A stretch of 64,000 nucleotides of DNA from contig CAXMQS010000031.1 of the NCBI GenBank assembly GCA_964195995.1, positions 62,001 through 126,000 on the forward strand, read 5' to 3'. The first letter of the stretch is position 1. Every line of letters begins with the position of its first letter. Source of the stretch: CAXMQS01 sp964195995 (lineage in GTDB: Bacteria > Actinomycetota > Acidimicrobiia > Spongiisociales > JAOTWH01). The notes beneath the pieces are model-generated. The model saw nothing but the letters and a program-made list of their open reading frames with translations. It ran no database searches and had not been told where the DNA came from. Of the stretch, positions 24,695 to 33,639 are shown piece after piece. A program made the position numbers and the translations under genes.

Positions 24695-25515
24695 GAGCCA
24701 GCGCCACCGCTCCTGCCTCCTCAGCCAACCTCGGTCCGGGATTCGATTTCTTGGCACTGGCTCTTGAGGTCCGGTGCCGAGTGACCCTGGAGCCGGCTTC
24801 GGATTGGTCGGTCTCCCGCGAGGCCGAGGCCATCGTCAAGGACGTCACCGCATTAGTCGAATCGGCAGGACCGTTCTCGGTGACCATCGAGAGCGACATT
24901 CCCATCGGCCGCGGCCTCGGCTCCAGCGCCGCCCTGGCCGTGGCGACAGCGGCGGCTGCAGTGCGCTCCACTGAGCAAGAGCCCGACCTGTCAGCGATCT
25001 TCAAGGCAGCGTCTGCGATAGAAGGCCATCCTGACAACGCGGCGGCTGCCGTCTACGGGGGACTGGTCGCGGTCGCTCCCAGCGGGCCGCGCCGCCTGAC
25101 CATGGCGCCAACCCTCATTCCCATCGTTGCCGTACCCAACCAGACGCTGGCAACGGCCGAAGCGCGCGATGCGCTGCCGGCGATGCTGCCGCACGCCGCG
25201 GCCGCCCGCAGCGCCGCCAGGGCCGCCTTCCTCATCGAGGGGTTGCGCACCGGCGACGCCGATGCTCTGGCCGCAGCCATCGGCGACGAGCTCCACGAGG
25301 GACCGCGCTCCGCTCTGTCGCCGCTGACGACGACCCTCGTCGAAGTAGCCCTCAGGGCCGGAGCCCTTCATGCCTCGTGGTCGGGGGCTGGACCCTCGAT
25401 GCTGGCGCTGGCGACAGGGGAAACCGCCTCTGCGATCGAAGAAGCCCTCGGCGAGGCACTCGCCGATGAAGGGGTCATCCTTCGCCCCACGGTCGCCGGC
25501 AGCGGACTGGCGTAG
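24691..25515 (+). CDS. thrB: Homoserine kinase
   Basis: A 274-residue GHMP kinase that phosphorylates homoserine on the way to threonine. APASSANLGPGFDFLALAL is the N-terminal ThrB block, DIPIGRGLGSSAALAVATAA (residues 69-88) the ATP loop, EGHPDNAAAAVYGGLVAV the substrate region, and WSGAGPSMLAL the third GHMP motif. It begins ATGA inside the CDF stop, which is an unusual partner. No thrA, thrC or hom gene is adjacent. Confidence 0.92.
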   Translation: MRASATAPASSANLGPGFDFLALALEVRCRVTLEPASDWSVSREAEAIVKDVTALVESAGPFSVTIESDIPIGRGLGSSAALAVATAAAAVRSTEQEPDLSAIFKAASAIEGHPDNAAAAVYGGLVAVAPSGPRRLTMAPTLIPIVAVPNQTLATAEARDALPAMLPHAAAARSAARAAFLIEGLRTGDADALAAAIGDELHEGPRSALSPLTTTLVEVALRAGALHASWSGAGPSMLALATGETASAIEEALGEALADEGVILRPTVAGSGLA

Positions 25516-26244
25516 CTAACCGCTGGCCGAGGCGATCAGCGCCTCGAACATGGCGAGCGCGAAGGGGTCGGCCTTCTCCGAGAGGAACTCGGGGTGCCAC
25601 TGCACGCCGAGCAGCGGCCATTCGGGGTCCTCGTGCTCGACTGCTTCGATCACCCCATCGGTGCTCGTCGCGACAGGCCGCAGGCCATCGCCGAGATCCT
25701 TGACCGATTGGTGGTGTATCGAGTTGACGCCGGCCAAGGTTGCGTCGCACATTCCGGCCAGCTTGCTGTCTGCCTCGAGGCTGACGGTCACGGGCGTCTC
25801 ATAGACGGGGTCACCGGAGAGGAAGTGGTCGTGAGCGCCGTCGATGCCATGCTGAATGTCGACGTGCAGCGTGCCGCCAAGAGCGACATTGAGCACCTGG
25901 ACGCCTCGACAGATGGCGAGCGTCGGCATCCGTCTCGCCATCGCTTCGCGAATGATGGCGAACTCGAAAGTGTCACGATCTGGCTCGAGGCCGTACACGG
26001 TGTCATGGTCGGGGCCGTCGTAGGTGGCCGGATGAATGTCACCGCCGCCGGACAGGATCAATCCGTCGACCCGATCGAGCATGCCGGGCGCCGTCGCCGG
26101 ATCCTGGGAGACGAACAGCAGGGCATGGCCTCCGGCGCGCTGGACGGCCTTCGTGTAGGCGTCGTTGAGCGTGTGAGTCGGGCTCGTTCCAGCCGAACTC
26201 TCGACCCGACGAACCCGCGTTGTAATACCGATCACTGGTCCCAT
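25516..26244 (-). CDS. Gamma-glutamyl-gamma-aminobutyrate hydrolase-like (peptidase C26)
   Basis: A 242-residue class I glutamine-amidotransferase-like hydrolase. LILSGGGDIHPATYDG, the nucleophile elbow LAICRGVQVLNVALGGTL (Cys in C-R-G), and LGVQWHPEFLSEKADP with the His-Pro-Glu end are conserved in PuuD-like enzymes. These release glutamate from gamma-glutamyl compounds such as gamma-glutamyl-GABA. No putrescine genes are adjacent. It shares an 80-bp divergent gap with bS22. Confidence 0.9.
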   Translation of the reverse strand: MGPVIGITTRVRRVESSAGTSPTHTLNDAYTKAVQRAGGHALLFVSQDPATAPGMLDRVDGLILSGGGDIHPATYDGPDHDTVYGLEPDRDTFEFAIIREAMARRMPTLAICRGVQVLNVALGGTLHVDIQHGIDGAHDHFLSGDPVYETPVTVSLEADSKLAGMCDATLAGVNSIHHQSVKDLGDGLRPVATSTDGVIEAVEHEDPEWPLLGVQWHPEFLSEKADPFALAMFEALIASASG

Positions 26245-26323
26245 GAAGCCCTGAGATTACCAGGAGCGTTTGGGTCATGGACCGTTTGACGCCAAGCTAT
26301 GTCCCGATTCTCGAAGGGAACAC

Positions 26324-26413
26324 ATGGGTTCGCTCGTCAAGAAGCGCCGCAAGAAGATGAGCAAGCACAAGTACCGGAAGCGCCTGCGCGCCAACCGGCA
26401 CAAGCGTAAGTAA
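26324..26413 (+). CDS. Small ribosomal protein bS22 (AURKAIP1/COX24-like)
   Basis: A 29-residue, very basic peptide, MGSLVKKRRKKMSKHKYRKR then LRANRHKRK. It matches the mycobacterial bS22 protein, which starts MGSVIKKRRKRMSKKKHRK and binds the small ribosomal subunit. GAAGGGA precedes the ATG by 6 bp. Too short for most gene callers. The presence of this protein supports an actinobacterial host. Confidence 0.92.
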   Translation: MGSLVKKRRKKMSKHKYRKRLRANRHKRK

Positions 26414-26427
26414 CTAGAGGTCTGGCA

Positions 26428-27561
26428 ATAGACAGCCAGCGCCACCTCTTCGACATCCCGGACGGGGTCAGCTACCTCAACTGTGCCTACATGTCCCCGC
26501 AACTGCGGTCTGTGACCGAGGCGGGGCTGCAGGCCGTTCGGCAAAAGTCGTACCCGTGGGAGGTCAGTCCCCCGGACTTCTTCACTGCCAGCGAACACCT
26601 CCGAGGTCTGTTCGCGTCGGTCGTCGGCGGTGACCGCGACGGTGTCGCTCTTATCCCGGCGGTGAGCTACGGGGTCGGTATTGCCGCAGCCAACACCAGG
26701 CTCTCCACTGGCGATCGAGTAATCGTGCTCGCCGAACAGTTCCCGTCAAACGTCTATCCGTGGCAGGTGACAGCCGAGGCGGCGGGGGCAGAGATGATCA
26801 CCGTGCCCCGGCCGGCAAACTTCGACTGGACCGCGGCGATACTCGAAGCCATCGACGAACGAACGGCCGTCGTTGCCACCCCGAACATCCACTGGACCGA
26901 CGGCAGCCTCGTCGATGTCGCCGCGGTCGGAGCCGCGGCGCGGGCGGTAGGCGCCAAATTCGTCGTCGACGCCACCCAATCCCTCGGCGCCCTGCCGTTC
27001 GACATCACCACGGTGCAGCCGGACTACGTCATCGGAGGCGGTTACAAGACACTGCTGGGGCCGTACTCGCTCGGCTACATGTGGGTGGCAGAGGAGCAAC
27101 GCCTCGGCATGCCGCTCGAGCACAACTGGATCACAAGAGAGGGCAGCGAGGACTTTGGTGGCCTCGTCGACTACAAGTCTGACTATCAGCCGGGAGCACG
27201 GCGCTTCGATGTCGGCGAGCGTTCCAACTTCGTGCTGGTGCCTATGGCAACGGCGGCTCTGACGCAGATCCTGGCCTGGGAGATTCCGACCGTAGCCGCG
27301 GCCGTCTCCCAACTCACAGCAGCGGCGGAGACGGCGGCCACTGATCTTGGGCTGCTTCCGATCCCGGCGGCTCGGCGCGGTCCCAACCTGATGGGTGTTC
27401 GGGTGCCGGGAGGACCTGCCGGTGATCTCGCCAAGCGGCTCGCCGCCGACGGCATCTACGTCAGCATCCGCGGCGACTCCATCCGGATAGCTCCCCACCT
27501 CCACAACGAACCTGCCGACATCGAGCGATTGTTCGAGGCCCTCGCCGGCATGATCCAGTGA
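26428..27561 (+). CDS. Class V aminotransferase-fold PLP enzyme, probable AUA start
   Basis: A 377-residue PLP enzyme if started at the ATA at 26428. HLFDIPDGVSYLNCAYMSPQ is the N-terminal substrate block of the family; the first ATG (26491) falls inside it and would remove it. AGAGG lies 7 bp before the ATA and no ATG, GTG or TTG is in frame after the preceding gene. VDATQSLGALPFDI is the cofactor Asp block and VIGGGYKTLLGPYSLG holds the Schiff-base Lys. It is followed after 4 bp by a second class V gene. Substrate unknown. Confidence 0.82.
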   Translation: MDSQRHLFDIPDGVSYLNCAYMSPQLRSVTEAGLQAVRQKSYPWEVSPPDFFTASEHLRGLFASVVGGDRDGVALIPAVSYGVGIAAANTRLSTGDRVIVLAEQFPSNVYPWQVTAEAAGAEMITVPRPANFDWTAAILEAIDERTAVVATPNIHWTDGSLVDVAAVGAAARAVGAKFVVDATQSLGALPFDITTVQPDYVIGGGYKTLLGPYSLGYMWVAEEQRLGMPLEHNWITREGSEDFGGLVDYKSDYQPGARRFDVGERSNFVLVPMATAALTQILAWEIPTVAAAVSQLTAAAETAATDLGLLPIPAARRGPNLMGVRVPGGPAGDLAKRLAADGIYVSIRGDSIRIAPHLHNEPADIERLFEALAGMIQ

Positions 27562-27565
27562 CCGG

Positions 27566-28720
27566 ATGAGCTGGACTCTCGACCCCGAAGTCGACTTCCT
27601 GAACCACGGATCGTTCGGCGCCGTCCCCGTCCCCGTCCTCGAGGCTCAGGCGGAGATCCGCAAGCAGATGGAAGCCGAACCGGTTCGCTTCATGCAGCGG
27701 GAGAGAGAGGCGCTGCTGGACTCGGCCACGGAGCGCCTTGGGGACTTCTTGGGATGCTCCGCCGCCGACCTAGGCCTCGTCGCCAACGCCACCACCGGAG
27801 TCAACGCCGTCCTGCGGTCGCTGACGTTCGAGCCGGGAGACGAGCTGCTGATCACGGATCATGCCTACAACGCCTGTCGCAATGCGCTCGACTACGTGGC
27901 AGCTCGCTGGGGAGCATCCGTCGTCGTCGCCGAGGTGCCGTTTCCCCTGTCCGGACCCGACGATGTGGTGACAGCCATTCTCGAAAGGGTGACGCCCAGG
28001 ACGCGCCTCGCCTTGCTCGACCATGTCACCAGCCCAACGGCCCTCGTCCTCCCACTGGCCCAGATCGTTGCCGAGCTTGCAGCTCGTGGGGTCGATTCCT
28101 TGGTTGACGGTGCCCATGCTCCGGGGATGGTGTCGCTCGGTATCGACTCCATCGGGGCGGCCTACTACGCCGGCAATTGCCATAAGTGGATGTGCGCCCC
28201 CAAAGGCGCCGGCTTCCTCCACGTCAGGGCAGACCGCCAAGCCGAGATCGTGCCCCTCGTCATTTCACGCGGCGCCAACTCTCCACGTACCGACAAGAAC
28301 AGGTTCCGATTGCTCTTCGATTGGGTCGGAACCACCGACCCCAGCGCTGCGCTGGCAGTGCCGGCCGCTATCGACTTCATGGGTGGTGTCCATGCCGACG
28401 GGTGGGATGGTCTGATGGCTGCCAACCACGACTTGGCGCTGTCGGCCAGAGACGAGTTGGTCAAAGCCATCAACATCCAGCCCCCAGCTCCTGACGACAT
28501 GCTGGGATCGATGGCTTCTTTGCCACTTCCGGACGCCACAGACGCTCTGGTGACCGATCGCGACCCCCTCCAGGGAGAGCTGTTCGCTGCAGGATTCGAG
28601 GTGCCCATCGCGCCGTGGCCACACTGGCCGCAGCGCCTGCTACGCATCTCCGCGCAGTCTGCCTACAACACTGCCGACCAGTACCACCGTCTAGGCAAGA
28701 CTCTGATCGACCTGCTGTAG
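27566..28720 (+). CDS. Class V aminotransferase, isopenicillin N epimerase-like
   Basis: A 384-residue PLP enzyme. DFLNHGSFGAVPVPVLEAQ at the start, LVANATTGVNAVLRSL, LVDGAHAPGMVSLGID (cofactor Asp and neighbours) and YYAGNCHKWMCAPKGAGFLH, with the Schiff-base Lys, match the CefD-like branch. That branch includes isopenicillin N epimerase, ergothioneine and cysteine lyase-like enzymes. Coupled with the previous class V gene, so they probably act in one pathway, but no biosynthetic cluster surrounds them. Confidence 0.88.
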   Translation: MSWTLDPEVDFLNHGSFGAVPVPVLEAQAEIRKQMEAEPVRFMQREREALLDSATERLGDFLGCSAADLGLVANATTGVNAVLRSLTFEPGDELLITDHAYNACRNALDYVAARWGASVVVAEVPFPLSGPDDVVTAILERVTPRTRLALLDHVTSPTALVLPLAQIVAELAARGVDSLVDGAHAPGMVSLGIDSIGAAYYAGNCHKWMCAPKGAGFLHVRADRQAEIVPLVISRGANSPRTDKNRFRLLFDWVGTTDPSAALAVPAAIDFMGGVHADGWDGLMAANHDLALSARDELVKAINIQPPAPDDMLGSMASLPLPDATDALVTDRDPLQGELFAAGFEVPIAPWPHWPQRLLRISAQSAYNTADQYHRLGKTLIDLL

Positions 28721-28723
28721 GGC

Positions 28724-29566
28724 CTAGCTCTGGTCGCGCAAGAAGCTCTCGATGTCGGTGATCAGCTGTTCGCTCACTTCTTCGCCGGCGAACTCCCCCG
28801 ACTTCTCCTCGAGGCGAGCTACGTAGCTGGTTAGATCGTCCGAGGTCTCCATCGCCTCGCCGACCTTCTCGTCGAACTCGAGGGCGACCTGGCGCAGCTC
28901 GGCGGTGTCAACGTCCACATCGAGTAGCTCGGAGGCCTTGTCGAGAAGAGCGAGCATGACCCGCGGGTTGGCGTTGGCGGCCAGGTAGTGCGGCACGGCC
29001 GCCCACAGGCTGATCGCCGACATCCCCTGCTCGCGACAGGCCTCGAGGATGACGCTGAGGAGGCTCGTCGGTCCCTCGTAGTTCGAGGTCATAAGGCCGT
29101 GCGCCTCGACCAGACCGGGGTCGGTAGCAACGCCGATGATGGGAACGGGCATGGTGTGGGCGACCTGGCCGATGAAGGCACCGAGGGTTATCACCTGCTC
29201 GACACCGGACTCTTCGAGAATCCGCATGAGCTCTCGAGAGAAGGTCTTCCATCGCAGGTTCGGCTCCTCCCCGAGAACCACGACCAGATCCTGCGACCAT
29301 TCGGGCCTCTCGAGCCCGAAGAACTGCGTCGTCGGCCAGCTCAACGAGCGGGTGCCGCCGGAGTCAACATCGATGACGGGACGCCGCGACTGGAAGTCGA
29401 AGAACTCCTCGGGGTCGATGGCCGCGAACGGTTCGACATCGAGCTGGTTGACTAGATAGGAAGCAACGCCGCTTGCGGCATCGCAGGCGTCGCTCCACCC
29501 CTCGAAGGCGATGATCGCACGCGGTCTGCGGAGTGCCGGTCTCGAGAACCGGTGCACAGGGTCCAT
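28724..29566 (-). CDS. PAC2 family protein
   Basis: A 280-residue protein. AIIAFEGWSDACDAASGVASYL, PVIDVDSGGTRSLSWP, DLVVVLGEEPNLRWKTFSREL and LGAFIGQVAHTMPVPIIGVA are the conserved blocks of PAC2 proteins, the bacterial relatives of proteasome assembly chaperones. They occur commonly in actinobacteria. I start at the ATG at 29566 because the first block follows soon after; the upstream frame is antisense to the next gene. No proteasome gene lies in the window. Confidence 0.85.
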   Translation of the reverse strand: MDPVHRFSRPALRRPRAIIAFEGWSDACDAASGVASYLVNQLDVEPFAAIDPEEFFDFQSRRPVIDVDSGGTRSLSWPTTQFFGLERPEWSQDLVVVLGEEPNLRWKTFSRELMRILEESGVEQVITLGAFIGQVAHTMPVPIIGVATDPGLVEAHGLMTSNYEGPTSLLSVILEACREQGMSAISLWAAVPHYLAANANPRVMLALLDKASELLDVDVDTAELRQVALEFDEKVGEAMETSDDLTSYVARLEEKSGEFAGEEVSEQLITDIESFLRDQS

Positions 29567-29622
29567 GACGCGAGAGTAGCCAACTCCCGGCAGTGACCCA
29601 TCGGGGTAGGTATCTTGGCCCG

Positions 29623-29973
29623 ATGACCGAGCCACTGCCCGACGAACCCGTTTCAGAGTTGGCTTTTCACCGCTCCCGTCCACCGTGGTCGAGGTCCATC
29701 TTCGCCCTCAAAGTCATCTTGTTACCCCCCATGTTCCTGGGCTCAGCAGCCGCCATCGTCTATGGAGCCGTCTGGCTCTCGTTCTCCCCTCCGAGCCAGA
29801 AGGTCATCGGTCTCGTTCTGATCGTCGTCGGCTTCGCGGTCATGGTGCTGGCTATGTGGATTGCCCTCGACAGGCCGAAGCAGTGGTTCGCCCCAGGGGT
29901 AAACAACGAGCCGGTCCCCGGGAGACGGCTACCACGCTGGTTCAGGCAGAAGCGCCGGAGTTTCGAGGACTGA
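29623..29973 (+). CDS. Small membrane protein with two helices
   Basis: A 116-residue protein beginning MTEPLPDEPVSELAFHRSRP. Two hydrophobic helices (about residues 28-50 and 60-80; ILLPPMFLGSAAAIVYGAVW and VIGLVLIVVGFAVMVLAMW) follow a proline-rich start, with a basic C-terminus PRWFRQKRRSFED. Its end overlaps the end of the convergent copper ATPase gene by 32 bp. Family not recognised. Confidence 0.65.
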   Translation: MTEPLPDEPVSELAFHRSRPPWSRSIFALKVILLPPMFLGSAAAIVYGAVWLSFSPPSQKVIGLVLIVVGFAVMVLAMWIALDRPKQWFAPGVNNEPVPGRRLPRWFRQKRRSFED

Positions 29974-32095
29974 AGCGGCGCAACCGAAGGCTGTTGCCAA
30001 CCACAGACACCGACGAGAACGCCATGGCTCCTGCCGCCACCATCGGATTGAGCAGCCCGGCAGCCGCCAACGGAATGGCCGCGGCGTTGTAGAAGAAAGC
30101 CCAGAAGAGGTTCTGACGGATCGTCCCGAAGGTGGCGCGCGCTAGTTCGAGGGCGGTTGGCACCAGCTGTGGGTCACCACCGACAAGAACGACCGAACCC
30201 GCCTCGATGGCAACGTCGGTGCCCGTTCCGATGGCGATCCCTACGTCGGCGGCGGTAAGGGCAGGAGCGTCGTTGACGCCGTCGCCGACGAAGGCGACTC
30301 TCTCCCCGGCAGCCTGCAGGCGATCCACCTCCTGTGCCTTCTCTCCTGGAAGAACTTCTGCGATGATTCGTTCGATCCCGGTCGCAGCGGCAATGGCCTC
30401 CGCCGTGCGCCGGTTGTCTCCAGTGATCATCGCCGCGGTCGCGCCGAGTTCGCCGACACTCTCGACGGCAAGCCGGGCCGTTGGCCGCACCGTGTCCGAG
30501 ACCGAGAGGGCGCCTTTGACCACGCCGTCCCAACCGGCAAGAAAGGCAGTCTCGCCGCGGCGCTCCATATCGGCGAGGGCATCTGTGAAGCGGTCGGGGA
30601 TTGCCAGGCCGGCTTCTGCCATCAGTTTGGCCTTGCCGGCGGTTACCTCGACGTCTTCGACCGTAGCCCGCACGCCGAGCCCGGGTAGCGCGCTGAAGTC
30701 GCCCACAGCCACCAGCTCGACACCGCGCTCCTCAGCCCCGAGCGCCACGGCCCTGGCGACCGGGTGCTCGCTGGCGACCTCGACGGAAGCAACCCGGCGA
30801 AGGAACTCCGGCTCATCGCTGTCAACGGACGCCAAGGTCATGACGCCCCTGGTGAGAGTCCCCGTCTTGTCGAAGAGAACCGTGTCGACGGACCGCGACC
30901 TCTCGAAGACCTCGGCGTCCTTGAAGAGCACGCCGAGCTCGGCGCCGCGGCCAGAACCCACCATGATCGCTGCGGGTGTGGCGAGGCCAAGAGCACACGG
31001 GCAGGCGATGATGAGGACGGCAGTGGCATTGCGCATCGCATCGGAGACATCGGCACCGGAGACCAGCCAACCAACCAGGGTTACCACGGCGATGGTGAGG
31101 ACAACCGGAACGAAGATCCCGGCGACGCGGTCGGCGAGCCGTTGCACAGGGGCGCGTGAAGCCTGTGCCGTCTCGACCAGGCGCACGATGTGGGCGAGGG
31201 CAGTGTCCGCGCCAACCGCCTCCGCTGTGACGAGGACGCGGCCGTGCTGATTGATGGTGGCGCCGAACACCTCGTCGCCCGGCACCTTGTCGACGGGTAT
31301 CGACTCACCGGTCAGCATCGACTCGTCGAACGCGGAGACGCCGTCGACGATCGTCCCGTCTGTGGGGACCTTGCCGCCGGGACGCACCACCATGACATCG
31401 CCGGGAACCACGTCTTCGACGGGGACGGTGACCTCGCCGCCATCGCGCATCACGACGGCCTCGGTGGCACCAAGCTCGAGCAGCGAGGTGATGGCGCTTG
31501 TCGCCTGGCGCTTGGCCCTTGCCTCGAATAACCTGCCAAGGGAGATCAGGGCAACGATGACCGCCGCCGTCTCGAAGAACACCGGCTCATCTGAGAACAT
31601 CGCCCACACCGAATAGAAGTAAGCGGTGAGCGTGCCGAGTGAAATGAGCGTGTCCATGTTGGCGGTGAAGCTGCGGACCCTCTTGGCGGCGGCTATGTGG
31701 AACTGCCTGCCGAACCAGAACACCACCGGCGTGGCGAGGGCCCACTGCAGGGCCTCGAATCCGCTGCTCAACATGGAGATGAGGAAGAGCGGCAGCGTGA
31801 ACACAGCCGCCGCCAGGAAGTTGCGCCGCTGGTACTTAGCCTCGTCCACGTACCGGGCTCCGACTGCGATGTGCTCGTCGGCGGAGATCTCGGTGATCTC
31901 GTAGCCGATCTTGTGCACTGCCGCCTCGAGCTGCGCCACGTCGACGCCGGGCTCGACCTCGATGCGGGCTTCTTGGCCGGCGAGGTTGACGGCCGCCGAC
32001 ACCACACCCTCTTGGCGACTGAGGACGCGCTCCACCCGCAGCGAGCAAGAGGCGCAGGTCATGCCCTCGACATCGAAGCGGACGGATTCTGTCAT
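29942..32095 (-). CDS. copA: Copper-translocating P1B-type ATPase
   Basis: A 717-residue heavy-metal P-type ATPase with one N-terminal HMA domain (GMTCASC at residues 11-17), eight predicted helices, the CPC motif in IIACPCALGLATPAA, phosphorylation loop FDKTGTLTRG, and GDGVNDAPAL. The CPC motif, HMA domain and CsoR/CopZ partners indicate Cu(I) export. It is last in the csoR-copZ-copA operon and overlaps copZ by 4 bp. The C-terminal FYNAAAIPLAAAGLL and MAFSSVSVVGNSLRL blocks, with Asn, Tyr and Met-Ser-Ser residues, are also those of Cu(I) pumps. Confidence 0.93.
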   Translation of the reverse strand: MTESVRFDVEGMTCASCSLRVERVLSRQEGVVSAAVNLAGQEARIEVEPGVDVAQLEAAVHKIGYEITEISADEHIAVGARYVDEAKYQRRNFLAAAVFTLPLFLISMLSSGFEALQWALATPVVFWFGRQFHIAAAKRVRSFTANMDTLISLGTLTAYFYSVWAMFSDEPVFFETAAVIVALISLGRLFEARAKRQATSAITSLLELGATEAVVMRDGGEVTVPVEDVVPGDVMVVRPGGKVPTDGTIVDGVSAFDESMLTGESIPVDKVPGDEVFGATINQHGRVLVTAEAVGADTALAHIVRLVETAQASRAPVQRLADRVAGIFVPVVLTIAVVTLVGWLVSGADVSDAMRNATAVLIIACPCALGLATPAAIMVGSGRGAELGVLFKDAEVFERSRSVDTVLFDKTGTLTRGVMTLASVDSDEPEFLRRVASVEVASEHPVARAVALGAEERGVELVAVGDFSALPGLGVRATVEDVEVTAGKAKLMAEAGLAIPDRFTDALADMERRGETAFLAGWDGVVKGALSVSDTVRPTARLAVESVGELGATAAMITGDNRRTAEAIAAATGIERIIAEVLPGEKAQEVDRLQAAGERVAFVGDGVNDAPALTAADVGIAIGTGTDVAIEAGSVVLVGGDPQLVPTALELARATFGTIRQNLFWAFFYNAAAIPLAAAGLLNPMVAAGAMAFSSVSVVGNSLRLRRFSPRNSGASA

Positions 32096-32301
32096 CTAGC
32101 TACGGAGTAGCCCTGCTCTTCGATGGCGCCAACGATGGCGTCGTCGGCCAGTGTCGACTCATCGAAGGACACGTCGACAACGTGCTCATCGATCTTCACC
32201 TCGACGGCGGTAACCCCGTCGAGAGCGCCAACCGCGCCTTCGATCGAGGACTTGCAGTGGCCGCAGTGGACCTCAGGAACTGAGAATGCTGCTTCTGTCA
32301 A
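32092..32301 (-). CDS. copZ: Copper chaperone CopZ-like HMA protein
   Basis: A 69-residue HMA-fold protein starting at TTG, MTEAAFSVPEVHCGHCKSSI, with metal site C-G-H-C. AAGGAG lies 5 bp before the TTG. The end VGAIEEQGYSVAR is the usual last helix and strand. It delivers Cu(I) to CopA or CsoR. The start overlaps the csoR stop (TTGA) and the stop overlaps the copA start (ATGA), so translation of the three genes is coupled. Confidence 0.9.
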   Translation of the reverse strand: MTEAAFSVPEVHCGHCKSSIEGAVGALDGVTAVEVKIDEHVVDVSFDESTLADDAIVGAIEEQGYSVAR

Positions 32302-32594
32302 TTGGACTCCTTGGACGGACCCGTCACGGCGGGTGTGTATTTGAGTGTTTCCATCAGCTCGTCGACGATCTCCGCAGAACGGCCCTCGGCGACAGCTTCG
32401 AGCACGCAGGTCTCGACATGGTTCTGTAGCAGCACGCGGTTGACCTTCTCCAACGACCCCTGGACGGCCGACACCTGTTTCATGACATCGGGGCAGTAGC
32501 GCTCTTGCTCCACCATCTCCACGACGCCATCCAGATGGCCGCGCACGGTCTTCAGGCGGTTCAACGCAGACCGTTTGTGCTCTTCCTTCATCAT
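32298..32594 (-). CDS. csoR: CsoR-family copper-sensing repressor
   Basis: A 98-residue all-helical regulator: HKRSALNRLKTVRGHLDGVV (DNA-binding helix region), EQERYCPDVMKQVSAVQGSL with the first Cys, and LLQNHVETCVLEAV with His and the second Cys. Cys-His-Cys is the Cu(I) site of CsoR. Its genes copZ and copA follow with overlaps. It should repress its own operon through the palindrome at 32612 until copper binds. Confidence 0.9.
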   Translation of the reverse strand: MMKEEHKRSALNRLKTVRGHLDGVVEMVEQERYCPDVMKQVSAVQGSLEKVNRVLLQNHVETCVLEAVAEGRSAEIVDELMETLKYTPAVTGPSKESN

Positions 32595-32611
32595 GGCTTC
32601 TCCTCGTGCCC

Positions 32612-32630
32612 ACCCCACCGGGGGTGGGGT
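32612..32630. promoter_or_regulatory. CsoR-type operator
   Basis: ACCCCACC (32612-32619) and GGTGGGGT (32623-32630) are perfect 8-base inverted arms with GGG between them. GC-tract palindromes of this form are known CsoR operators. It lies 18 bp upstream of the csoR start codon, between it and the proposed -10, so binding would block transcription start. Confidence 0.7.
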
Positions 32631-32638
32631 ATGGATGT

Positions 32639-32666
32639 AATATACCTCTGCCGCCACGCAACACAA
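32639..32666 (-). promoter_or_regulatory. Proposed csoR-copZ-copA promoter
   Basis: On the minus strand TTGTGT (32666-32661), 16 bases, then TATATT (32644-32639) fit a sigma-70 type promoter. It points to csoR and places the transcription start near the operator at 32612-32630. Confidence 0.5.
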
Positions 32667-32688
32667 GGGGACACCTAGCCTTGTCCTG

Positions 32689-33628
<940 letters not shown>

Positions 33629-33639
<11 letters not shown>

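Noticed and set aside
30132..31250. A 372-residue plus-strand frame
   Set aside because: It is antisense to copA, and low-complexity Ser/Arg/Thr-rich; copA has every family motif.
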